Below, piece after piece: positions 15,316 through 23,800 of a DNA stretch of 32,326 bases. Source of the DNA: JAGLTQ01 sp964605385. GTDB taxonomy: Bacteria > Pseudomonadota > Gammaproteobacteria > UBA6429 > Thiohalophilaceae. The stretch lies in NCBI GenBank assembly GCA_964605385.1, contig CAZSCK010000026.1:1-32326 (forward strand). Reading direction: 5' to 3'. Within the stretch, counting starts at the first letter, position 1; each line of letters starts with the position of its first letter. The notes beneath the pieces are model-generated. The model worked only from the letters and a program-made list of their open reading frames with translations, was not told the origin of the DNA and searched no databases. The position numbers and the translations under genes were made by a program.

Positions 15316-17118
15316 GTTACATTTTTTTTCCTTTTTCCTTTTACCTCTTCTTTTTCCTCAGAAACTTTATCTACTGAAATACAAGAAATTCGAATCATTG
15401 CTCAAAGTGGAGCAGTGTCTCTTGCGTTGAAATCAATTGATGGACAACAACAAACGCTTGATATAAAAAATAACCTGGCAGCCTGGCTGGAATGGGAGCG
15501 TGAACGTCTGGCTATTTATCAATCAGGACAACGTTGGCATCTTCTAGCTCAACGAGTTGCAGCCTATGAAGATGGATTGCCTGATGATTTTTATTTTTGG
15601 GCTAAACAACAACAAATTGATGCTTTGTTAATTCTTAAAGAAGGACAACAAGCTCGTCATATCCTATTCAGTTTAATCTGGTCTGAAAAAGCAAAATCAA
15701 AAAAGGAAGTGAGAATACATACTCAGTGGTTACCGCTATGGCAAAAAAGAGTTATTAAAAGTTATCTGGTGGATAATGAAAAAAATGATGCTTTATTAGC
15801 GGCACAGCGATATTACCAGGATTATCGTAACGATGAGATTGAAGATCGTTTATTGCGTGCACGTATTTTATTAGTTAATAAACGCGAAGAAGAAGTTGTT
15901 GAGTTATTAATGAAAGATACTAAACATCCAGAAGGCGGGATGTTGTATTTACTCGCTCAATTACGCAGTAAAGAAAGGCCTGCTCGTAAAGTATTACAAT
16001 CAGCTTTGCGTCAAATGCGCGGCAAATGGGCCAGTAAAAAATTAAAGTATATGTTGTGGGCTGTTGTTGCCGAGTCAGCTAAACGTAGTGGAGACCGAGC
16101 ATCAACCGCTAATGCGCTTGAGTTTGTTTTAGCAGGAAATAAAAATATTGAATTGCCTTCCGGTTTATTTGATTTTTCGGCAACCACGTTGTGGAATGCT
16201 TATATTGATTATGCTTCCTATATTGGTAACCGTGCACAATTTCTTATTGGTAACGATCAGCAGTGGTTAAATGCTGCAGTGAAAGCTCAAAAGAAAGAAC
16301 CGGTTAAAGCGCGTTCTCTTTATGCAATGGTAATGCTCAAAGGCCAGCATGATGAGACACGTATGCGAGCGGCAAAAGGTTTTTTAAACTTAATGCATAA
16401 ACGCAAACGTGGCGCAGAATTAATTATGAAATTATTTTTAAAGTCTGAGTTTTTCAAAACATTAAAATCTGTACCTGCACCTATTCGTTATGATCTTGTT
16501 AATATTGCTTTAAGTCGCTCCAACATAGATCTTGCTTCTAATTTAATGACAACAATAAAAGTTGCACCTGCTGGCGTAGACAGTTATCAATGGCAATTAA
16601 GACGAGCACGAATTTTTGTATTAGGCGGTAAAGCTGAAAAGGGCAGTGAAACTTTAAAAGATTTACTATTAAAAAATAAAACATTTACCCGAGAACAACT
16701 GGATCAATTCTTACAAGTAGTATTTGATCTGCAAACAGTAAAAGAACATGAGTTTGCTTATCAGTTATTTTTTGCTATTTTACCCAAAATTGATGATGAG
16801 GCATTGCAACGCGAAATTTATTACTGGATGGCAGATTCTCGTAAAGCTCAGCAAGATTATGCTGCCGCCGCTCGATTATATTTACGTTCGGCAATGCATG
16901 CAGAAAATAATGGTTTAGATCCGTGGGGACAAACTGCGCGATATCAGGTGGCAGAAATGTTAGCAAAAGCAGATTTTCTTCAGGATGCTCATGCTTTATA
17001 TCAACAGTTGTTGAATGTAACCAAAGAGCCGGCACGCCGTGCTGTTTTAAAACATGAGTTACAAAAACTTTGGTTACTTCGAGATCCCGAGCAAGATAAA
17101 GACAAGGTAACAGAGTAA
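15298..17118 (+). CDS. Exported helical-repeat (TPR-like) protein of unknown function
   Basis: 606 residues from the ATG at 15298. The N-terminus (YYPFFVTFFFLFPFTSSFSS, about residues 2-21) is a hydrophobic signal-peptide core. A longer form from TTG at 15253 would add KPGSFKKRAVH, giving the usual positive n-region, so the start is uncertain. The rest is helical and rich in Gln, Lys, Leu and Ala, with TPR-like helix pairs (for example YYWMADSRKAQQDYAAAARLYLRSAMHA and YQVAEMLAKADFLQDAHALYQQLL near the C-terminus). It therefore looks like a periplasmic scaffold or envelope protein. I do not recognise a named family. It is convergent with the FliL-like gene, with only 32 bases between. The rplS terminator overlaps its start, so if it is expressed from an upstream promoter, readthrough would be needed. 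Confidence 0.65.
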   Translation: MYYPFFVTFFFLFPFTSSFSSETLSTEIQEIRIIAQSGAVSLALKSIDGQQQTLDIKNNLAAWLEWERERLAIYQSGQRWHLLAQRVAAYEDGLPDDFYFWAKQQQIDALLILKEGQQARHILFSLIWSEKAKSKKEVRIHTQWLPLWQKRVIKSYLVDNEKNDALLAAQRYYQDYRNDEIEDRLLRARILLVNKREEEVVELLMKDTKHPEGGMLYLLAQLRSKERPARKVLQSALRQMRGKWASKKLKYMLWAVVAESAKRSGDRASTANALEFVLAGNKNIELPSGLFDFSATTLWNAYIDYASYIGNRAQFLIGNDQQWLNAAVKAQKKEPVKARSLYAMVMLKGQHDETRMRAAKGFLNLMHKRKRGAELIMKLFLKSEFFKTLKSVPAPIRYDLVNIALSRSNIDLASNLMTTIKVAPAGVDSYQWQLRRARIFVLGGKAEKGSETLKDLLLKNKTFTREQLDQFLQVVFDLQTVKEHEFAYQLFFAILPKIDDEALQREIYYWMADSRKAQQDYAAAARLYLRSAMHAENNGLDPWGQTARYQVAEMLAKADFLQDAHALYQQLLNVTKEPARRAVLKHELQKLWLLRDPEQDKDKVTE

Positions 17119-17150
17119 TTTGGAATTACCCTGTTAGTCTGAGACAGTTT

Positions 17151-17543
17151 TTATTGAATTATAAAGTTTGTAAAGTAAAGCGATTCAACAATGGGATCTC
17201 CTTCAAGATCTTGTAATACTTTTTGTATTGCCACTAACGCATCTTTTCGTAATTGTTCCTTCCCCATAGCACTGCTTATAGTTGCCGCCTCTTGACTGCT
17301 TAATAATAAGATCAATTCGTGTCTTATCGGACCTTTATGTAAATCGATTTTGTTTGAATTTGCTGGATCGACAAGTTTAATTTCAATAATAACCTGCATG
17401 TGTCGTATTCGTTGACCATCCACAATATTAACGATAATAGGTGGATTAAGGGGAATAAAGGGGGATGAACCACCACCGCCACCACCACCTGCAAAGGTAG
17501 TACTAGAAATAACAAGAAGGATGACAAGCGATAAAAACTTCAT
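17151..17543 (-). CDS. Orphan FliL-like protein with signal peptide
   Basis: 130 residues from the ATG at 17543, which has a CAGGAGAG ribosome binding site; the longer frame from 17585 adds 14 residues without one. MKFLSLVILLVISSTTFA is a signal peptide or anchor, followed by a run of seven glycines (encoded by repeated GGT/GGC/GGA codons) and a proline-rich stretch (SSPFIPLNPPI). Residues about 35-130 resemble the FliL periplasmic domain: GPIRHELILLLSSQEAATISSAMGKEQLRKDALVAIQKVL and the terminal VESLYFTNFIIQ. FliL associates with flagellar stators, but no flagellar gene is present here, and the apparent A-x-A type cleavage site (TTFA) suggests a secreted rather than membrane-tethered form. 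It is divergent from ogt. Confidence 0.68.
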   Translation of the reverse strand: MKFLSLVILLVISSTTFAGGGGGGGSSPFIPLNPPIIVNIVDGQRIRHMQVIIEIKLVDPANSNKIDLHKGPIRHELILLLSSQEAATISSAMGKEQLRKDALVAIQKVLQDLEGDPIVESLYFTNFIIQ

Positions 17544-17683
17544 AGAATGACTCTCCTGAGCTGGGCTGTTTTTTATACTGAACATATGGAGTATATTCGG
17601 CTAAATAGAATAAATCTTTAATTTATCAGCAAAAGTTATGTGTTAACTTAACAATTAATTTTCTTATTTATGACATATTTTGT

Positions 17684-18178
17684 ATGGATTCTGAATTTAA
17701 ACACTATTTTTCAACGCCGCTTGGGAGTTTAAAGCTTGAGTTTTCAGGAAATGAGCTAAGTTCTCTCTCTATAACTGAAAATTTATCGGTAATAGAGCAA
17801 ATGCAGGGTTTCAAACAAGAACACGAGAATAAAGTGAAAGAAAATACCTTGTTACAGTTAGATAATTATTTCTGTTCAGCAATATCATTTCTAAGTATTC
17901 CTTTAGCCCCGCAAGGAACACCTTTTCAGCGTTCAGTTTGGCATGAGTTAAGTGAAATTCCCCTTGGAGAAACACGCACTTATGGTGACATTGCGAATAA
18001 GCTTAATTCCAGCCCTCGTGCAGTGGGCAATGCATGTAGAAATAACCCCATTCAAATTATTATTCCTTGTCATCGTGTTATATCTGCAAAGGGGATTGGT
18101 GGTTATGCCGGTGAAACAGAAGGTAGGCAGTTAAATATTAAACGCTGGTTATTAAAGCATGAAGGTGTGTTGTTGTGA
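17684..18178 (+). CDS. ogt: Methylated-DNA--protein-cysteine S-methyltransferase
   Basis: 164 residues, normal. It repairs O6-alkylguanine by irreversible transfer of the alkyl group to Cys129 in IPCHRVI. The C-terminal domain is complete: FQRSVWHELSEIPLGETRTYGDIA, the helix-turn-helix PRAVGNACRNNP with the arginine-finger residue, and GGYAGETEGRQLNIKRWLL. The N-terminal domain lacks an Ada-type Cys4 zinc site, so it is an Ogt/MGMT-type single-function enzyme. Its TGA overlaps the GTG start of xerD (GTGA), so the two genes are translationally coupled. Confidence 0.95.
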   Translation: MDSEFKHYFSTPLGSLKLEFSGNELSSLSITENLSVIEQMQGFKQEHENKVKENTLLQLDNYFCSAISFLSIPLAPQGTPFQRSVWHELSEIPLGETRTYGDIANKLNSSPRAVGNACRNNPIQIIIPCHRVISAKGIGGYAGETEGRQLNIKRWLLKHEGVLL

Positions 18179-19095
18179 GTAAAGATTCTTCAGATATACC
18201 TGAAATAATCGAACAGTTTATTGATGTTGTCTGGATGGAAAGAGGCTTAAGTGAAAATACCTTGTCGGCTTATCGAGCTGACCTTAAAAAATTTGTGACA
18301 TGGTTAATGCTCGCATCAAATGGTTTGGTCTCAGAACAATTAATTAAAGCAGATCGTGAAGTGATAGTGAGTTATTTGTCTGAACTGGAAAAACGGGAAA
18401 TCAGTCCGCGTAGTCGTGCCCGTTTGCTATCAAGTTTAAGACTCTTTTATGCATATTTATTGCGCGAAAAAAATATTGATGTTGATCCTGTTGCACTTAT
18501 TGATGCACCAAAATTAGGACGTTCTTTGCCTAAAACATTAACTGAAGAAGATGTTGAGTCATTGTTGATGGCACCAGATACTTCAACACTTTTGGGTTTA
18601 CGTGATCGTGTTTTGTTTGAAGTTTTATATGCAACAGGTTTACGCGTATCTGAATTAGTTGGTTTACAGTTAAGCCAAATCAATTTGCAACAAGGTGTCT
18701 TGCGTGTCACCGGCAAAGGAAATAAAGAACGTTTAGTGCCACTGGGTGAAGAAGCGGTTAACTGGCTGGAAAAATACATTTTAAATACAAGAGCAGATTT
18801 ATTAAAAGGTCAGGTGACGGATGCTTTATTTGTGACCAGGAGAGGTGCTGCAATGACGCGTCAGGCTTTTTGGTATTTGATTAAACGTTATGCATTTCAG
18901 GCTGAAATAACCACAGAAATATCACCTCATACATTACGCCATGCTTTTGCGACGCATTTATTAAATCATGGTGCTGATTTACGGGTGGTACAAATGCTCC
19001 TGGGACACAGTGATTTATCGACGACCCAAATTTATACACATGTTGCGAATGAGCGTTTGAAATCCTTACATAGCCAGCATCATCCTCGTGGTTAA
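18175..19095 (+). CDS. xerD: Tyrosine recombinase XerD
   Basis: 306 residues, normal. XerD with XerC resolves chromosome dimers at dif under FtsK control. The N-terminal SAM-like DNA-binding domain (about 10-100) precedes the catalytic domain. Active-site residues are all visible: R157 (ATGLRVSEL), K181 (TGKGNKERLVPLG), H252 and R255 (HTLRHAFATHLL), H278 (LGHSDLSTTQIYTHV) and the nucleophile Y287. It is closer to XerD than XerC on the basis of the C-terminal ANERLKSLHSQHHPRG and its position next to dsbC, a common gammaproteobacterial order. The GTG start overlaps the ogt stop. Confidence 0.95.
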   Translation: MSKDSSDIPEIIEQFIDVVWMERGLSENTLSAYRADLKKFVTWLMLASNGLVSEQLIKADREVIVSYLSELEKREISPRSRARLLSSLRLFYAYLLREKNIDVDPVALIDAPKLGRSLPKTLTEEDVESLLMAPDTSTLLGLRDRVLFEVLYATGLRVSELVGLQLSQINLQQGVLRVTGKGNKERLVPLGEEAVNWLEKYILNTRADLLKGQVTDALFVTRRGAAMTRQAFWYLIKRYAFQAEITTEISPHTLRHAFATHLLNHGADLRVVQMLLGHSDLSTTQIYTHVANERLKSLHSQHHPRG

Positions 19096-19173
19096 ATAAA
19101 TAAATAAGTGATGAGGGGAACAAAATAAGGACTAAAAGGTCAAATACCTCACAATTCTCTTATATGAAAAGAG

Positions 19174-19179
19174 TATAAT
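19174..19179 (+). promoter_or_regulatory. Possible dsbC promoter (-10 box)
   Basis: A perfect TATAAT lies 45 bases ahead of the dsbC ATG. The -35 region at the expected spacing is poor (ACAATT). A small hairpin (CTCTT / AAGAG) immediately precedes it. Confidence 0.35.
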
Positions 19180-19224
19180 TCACCAATATTCCTGATTTGA
19201 TAGTTACTGAAGGTTCTAATTTAA

Positions 19225-19953
19225 ATGAAAAATGTATTAAGTAAAGTGTTCGTTGTTGTTGCAGCATGTTTGGTTGTTAGCCCTGTTTTTGCTGAAAACA
19301 TTGATTTGGAAGCAGCCAGAAAAAATATTGCTAAACAGTTTAAAGGTGTGAATCTTGAAAATATTGCTCCTTCGCCGATTCCCGGTTTATATCAGGTTGC
19401 CATGCCGCCACGCTTTTTTTATGTCAGTGCAGATGGGCGGTATGTCGTTGATGGCGATTTAATTGATATGGCAACAAAAGAAAATATTTCTGAGGGGGCG
19501 CGTAATAGTTCAGTAGCCGCTGCGATTAATGCCATGGGTGAAGATTCAATGGTTATTTTTGGTAAGAAAACTTTAAAACATACGGTAACTGTTTTTACAG
19601 ATATTGATTGTGGTTACTGTCGCAAATTACATAATGAAGTTAAAAAATATAATGAGCTTGGTATTCGGGTTCGTTATATGGCATACCCAAGAGCAGGTAT
19701 TGGCTCAGGTGCCTTTAAAAAGGCAGAGGCCGTCTGGTGTAGTAAAGATAAAGTAAAAGCAATGACAGACTCTAAAAATGGTATTAGTGTAAAAGCAGAA
19801 AAATGTAAGAACCCAGTCGCACAACATTATGCGTTAGGTAATATGATTGGCATTCGCGGCACACCTGCAATTGTTTTAGAAGATGGCACAGTTGTTCCAG
19901 GTTATATTCCAGCAGCGCGACTGAGTGCAGCATTAAATAAAGCGACAAGATAA
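19225..19953 (+). CDS. dsbC: Thiol:disulfide interchange protein DsbC
   Basis: 242 residues, normal. This dimeric periplasmic disulfide isomerase rearranges wrong disulfides and is kept reduced by DsbD. The signal peptide MKNVLSKVFVVVAACLVVSPVFA is followed by the dimerisation domain (about 24-90) and a thioredoxin-fold domain with CGYC active site C129/C132 (FTDIDCGYCRKLH). The structural cysteine pair in VWCSKD and EKCKNP and the cis-Pro loop GIRGTPAIV are present. The gene is complete before the scaffold gap; its last 50 bases reappear after the gap only as an assembly overlap. The xerD-dsbC order is common in gammaproteobacteria. Confidence 0.97.
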   Translation: MKNVLSKVFVVVAACLVVSPVFAENIDLEAARKNIAKQFKGVNLENIAPSPIPGLYQVAMPPRFFYVSADGRYVVDGDLIDMATKENISEGARNSSVAAAINAMGEDSMVIFGKKTLKHTVTVFTDIDCGYCRKLHNEVKKYNELGIRVRYMAYPRAGIGSGAFKKAEAVWCSKDKVKAMTDSKNGISVKAEKCKNPVAQHYALGNMIGIRGTPAIVLEDGTVVPGYIPAARLSAALNKATR

Positions 19954-19955
19954 AA

Positions 19956-20055
19956 NNNNNNNNNNNNNNNNNNNNNNNNNNNNNNNNNNNNNNNNNNNNN
20001 NNNNNNNNNNNNNNNNNNNNNNNNNNNNNNNNNNNNNNNNNNNNNNNNNNNNNNN
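19956..20055. other. Assembly gap (100 N) with duplicated 55-base flanks
   Basis: The 55 bases before the gap (19901-19955) are identical to the 55 bases after it (20056-20110). The two contigs therefore overlap and no sequence is missing. The second copy of the dsbC 3' end should be removed when the scaffold is collapsed. Confidence 0.95.
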
Positions 20056-20130
20056 GTTATATTCCAGCAGCGCGACTGAGTGCAGCATTAAATAAAGCGA
20101 CAAGATAAAATATTTTAACTCCGCGTTTTG

Positions 20131-20160
20131 TGTAGGTCGGGCTTCAGCCCGACGCTGCGG
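20131..20160 (+). repeat. REP-like palindrome, copy 4
   Basis: TGTAG-GTCGGGC-TTCA-GCCCGAC-GCTGCGG: the same architecture as the copies at 12832, 12935 and 12980, with a perfect 7-bp stem of yet another sequence. It lies in the gene-free space between dsbC (+) and the TPR gene (-). Confidence 0.75.
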
Positions 20161-20254
20161 TAAGCTAACACCACTTATTTTTTATTAACCGCTAAAAAAT
20201 GATTGAACTGAAATATGATGAAAGCGATTTAATCTTGTTTGTTTAAAGTAGTAT

Positions 20255-20331
20255 TGCGTCGGGCTGGCAGCTCTATGGCCTCCTTGCCATCGCTGCATAA
20301 GTACATCCATGTACAAAAAGCCCAACCTACA
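20255..20331 (-). repeat. Long variant of the REP-like palindrome with structured insert
   Basis: The outer arms are GTCGGGCT (20258-20265) and AGCCCAAC (20319-20326) plus CTACA, corresponding to a REP-like unit in inverted orientation. The loop is expanded to about 53 bases and itself holds hairpins (GTACAT-CC-ATGTAC at 20301-20314, ATGGC...GCCAT, and GCAGC...GCTGC). It ends three bases from the stop of the TPR gene, so it may act as a 3' structure for that transcript. Confidence 0.6.
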
Positions 20332-20333
20332 AT

Positions 20334-20858
20334 TTAATTTAGTGTCTGCGCTAACTTTCTTCGGTATTGCCCAGCCAATTCATGATTATGACCTAATAGA
20401 TCAAATATTTTTAATAAGCCTGTTCGACCTGCTTCATTATTGTAATTACGATCACATCGTACTATCGCTAAAAGTTGTTCCATAGCAGCAACATAATCAC
20501 CGCGTAATTTATAATGTGCACTTAGTTGTTCTCGTGCAAGACAATTTTTTGGATTCTGTTCAATTGTTTGCAATAACTCTTCAAAATCAGGCGCATCAAT
20601 AACGGCATTAATGGATTCAAGCTGACCAAAGAGTGCCAGTGCTGCAGGGTTATTTTTTTCATCTGAAGATAAGCTATCAAGTAAGTCTCGAGCATCATCA
20701 AAACGTTTTTCACGCATCAGCATATTAGCAAACTCAACACGAACTATTGGGTTTTGCGGTTCCGCTATTAGAACTTCCTGCATTGTTTCTAAAGCTAATT
20801 TGGTTTCACCTTGCTCGTAAGCATCAATGGCTTGTTGTAAATGGGAGTCTGAAGACAT
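20334..20858 (-). CDS. TPR protein resembling the C-terminal half of CnoX/YbbN, without the thioredoxin domain
   Basis: 174 residues of helical repeats. The order and motifs follow the C-terminal TPR part of the chaperedoxin CnoX (YbbN): AIDAYEQGETKLALETMQEVLIAEPQNP, then LMREKRFDDARDLLDSL, then EQLSAHYKLRGDYVAAMEQLLAIVRCDRNY, ending GRTGLLKIFDLLGHNHELAGQYRRKLAQTL, which matches the family's typical ...LALGTGDALASKYRRQL end. The usual roughly 110-residue N-terminal thioredoxin-like domain is absent; addA ends 30 bases upstream and leaves no room for it. It probably acts as a client- or chaperone-binding adaptor, but this is an inference. It is last in the addB-addA run. Confidence 0.75.
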   Translation of the reverse strand: MSSDSHLQQAIDAYEQGETKLALETMQEVLIAEPQNPIVRVEFANMLMREKRFDDARDLLDSLSSDEKNNPAALALFGQLESINAVIDAPDFEELLQTIEQNPKNCLAREQLSAHYKLRGDYVAAMEQLLAIVRCDRNYNNEAGRTGLLKIFDLLGHNHELAGQYRRKLAQTLN

Positions 20859-20888
20859 ATTCTTTTTTAGATACCTGTGTTGAAAAAG

Positions 20889-23800
20889 TTAAAGTGCGTA
20901 TGAGCTTGTGATTGCGGTAAATAACAATATTGAAGTCACATTATACTCTGGCCACAAGAGCTGTACACCTTTTTTGTAGAGTTGCATTTGTTGCTCGTAT
21001 GTTTTGGCAATTTTTTCAATATTTTCTTTGTTAACATATGGATGTGTTTTGTAATCTATAATAGTTACAGTGTTGTCTTTTATAATTAGCCTGTCGATTA
21101 TGCCATAAACCATTTTCCCTTCATCTTTAAATTGTATGGGAACTTCATTGTAAAAATCGTCATAGCATGAAGGATTAAAGTAGTCTGAAAATGATTTATC
21201 TTTTATTACATTTAGGCATTCCGACCACCATGTTTCCAGATCAGATATTTGTATGTTATTACTTTCTGCAGTATAAAATTGTGATTGTTTGTTTTCAGGA
21301 AAACGAGATAAATAATTAAGCATTTGATGCATAATTATTCCTCTAAGGGTATTGTCATTTCCTTCACTGGATTCACTTTTATTATTTGAATGGGTTACCT
21401 GTTGACTTGGTGATATATCAAGTTGTTTATTATTAATTTTTACAGGTATTGATAGCTCTTTAGCAATAGAGAGTACTTTTTTTATTTTTGCTTTCTGTTC
21501 TATAGAAATTTTTTCTTCAGTACCGACAGATTCAAGAATAATAGAGTTTTGGTTTTCTTTGCTGGTATATTCAAATGCGGAACAAATTTTTTCATACCAA
21601 CCATGATCTTTAGACTTGGGTTCACTTCCGCTGATATATAACATTTGTTTTGCGCGGGTAAGTGCTACATAAAGTAAGTTCGCATTTTCACGTTGTTCAA
21701 AAAACTCCTGTTCTTTTAGGCACGTTTTACTGAATTCATCTAAATTGTTTTTCGCTGCGGTTAGCAGAAAATATTCAGGTCGATCATTTTCTGCTGGCCA
21801 GTCAATTAAGGTGGAATAGGCTTTTTTATTTGCAGGACTATTGGCGCTGTCTGCAAGAAAAATAACGGGAGCCTCTAGTCCCTTAGCTGCATGCACACTT
21901 AATATTTGTACTCGTTGTTCTGCTTCATCTGCAGCGGGGGTAACAGGTTCATCGGGCGCTTCATTTTCCATTTGTCTTAATTCACTTAACCATGAAGAAA
22001 ATCGGCTCAAGCTGGGATAACGGCCACTATCCATTTCTAAAGCCAGCTCAAGAAAACGGGTTAAATTTGCACTAACTCGCTGGCTTAAATGCGAAGGAAA
22101 GGCTGCAACATAACGCGCCAGTACATTTGCTTCGCTGTATATTTTATCCAGCAAGTCATGTACAGGGAGTTTACTGGCATTATCTTGCCACTGAGTTAAG
22201 AGTTGATAGGCACGAGGTAATGACGCATGTTGTGGTTTTTGCTGTACATAATGTTCCAGGCGTTCCAGCCAGCTACCTTTTGAGGCCTGTTTTATGGCAA
22301 TAAGATCCTGGTTTGAAACTGAAAATAAAGGTGAACGTAATATTCCGGCTAAGGATAAATTATCAAACGGAAGAATTAACCATTGTAAAAGATCTAACAT
22401 ATCATTTACTTCAAGACTTTCAAGTAACGTTCCACGGTTTGCACCAATATAGGGAATGCCAGCTTGTCTGAGTGCTCGTTCATAATCTGCAACATGGGTG
22501 CGACTGCGCAGTAATATAATAATGTCGTTATAATTTATTGCTTCATTAGCGTCTTTTTTTGCTACGGCTGTTTTCTGTTTTATAAGCTCTTCAATTTGTT
22601 TTGCGATCAACAAACCTTCATTAAAATATTGCTGGCTTATTGATTCTTCACGAGGTTCATTTAACGGGTTGCGTAATACTAATGCTGTTCCCTCGTTATC
22701 TTCTTTTTCGACGACTTCTTTTAGTGATAAGGGTAATAAAGTTACCTTGCCTGTGAGTTCTTCGCGATGGGTGCTATGTTCAATAAAACCGGGTAATAAA
22801 GCTTTAAATCGATCTTGAGTAAATATTTTATTAATAAAATTAATAATGGCCGGGCTGGAGCGCCATGAATGACTTAATGGGCATGTAGTTGCCCCCAGGT
22901 TATCTTTCAACCATTCTTCAGCGGCAATAAATAAACGCGGTTCTGCACGACGAAAGCGGTAGATAGATTGCTTTTCATCGCCAACAATAAAAACACTGCG
23001 TTGGCGTCCATCTTCACTTGCAGCCATCTCTTCAAGTAAGGGTAAAATTAATCGCCATTGAGTCGGGTTGGTGTCCTGAAACTCATCAATTAAAAGATGT
23101 TCTATGCGCTGATCGAGTTTATATTGAACCCATAATGCATTATTACTTTTATTCAGCAGAAGGTAAGTTTGCCATTCCAGATCATTAAAATCTAAAGTGC
23201 GCTGTTCTTTTTTTATTTTTTGAAACTGCTCCAGGTAGTGGTGGCCTGCAAGATACCATGCAGAACTGGTTTCCATTGTTCGTATAGCGGCAAGTTGAGA
23301 ATTTGTTTCTATTAGCTGTTCACTTAATAAAGTATGTAACTCAAGAAAACGATCCTGACCATCCGCTCCCATTTTCTTTTCTGCAATTTTACTTTCTTTA
23401 CGTTTTAACGCTGTACCTGTTTTAGTTAAAAAACATTCTTTAAACAAATTAAAGCGTACAGAAAGACTATTTTTTGTATCAATTATTTTATAAATGAATT
23501 CACTGTGTTCCATGTTTTTCTTAGTATCGTGTTTACATAGTAAAACGTGGAATTCATTTAATTGTGTGATGTTTATTTCTTTATTAAATAAATCTTCAAC
23601 GGGATTGCTGTCTGCTTTGATACTGAGCTGTTTTTCCAGTTTTTGTTTAGCATAAAGTACAGGATTTGCTTCATCTCCGGTATAAGCCCACCAGTCACTA
23701 CGGTGTTCTATAAAATTAGTTAATGCTTGCTTGCTGTTATATAAACCAAGTTCTTTAAACAAGAGTTGTAATGCCGCAGCAAGAGGAGCTTCTTTTTTCT

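Noticed and set aside
20056..20110. Apparent second copy of the dsbC C-terminus
   Set aside because: It is identical to the 55 bases before the gap and is best explained as overlapping contig ends.
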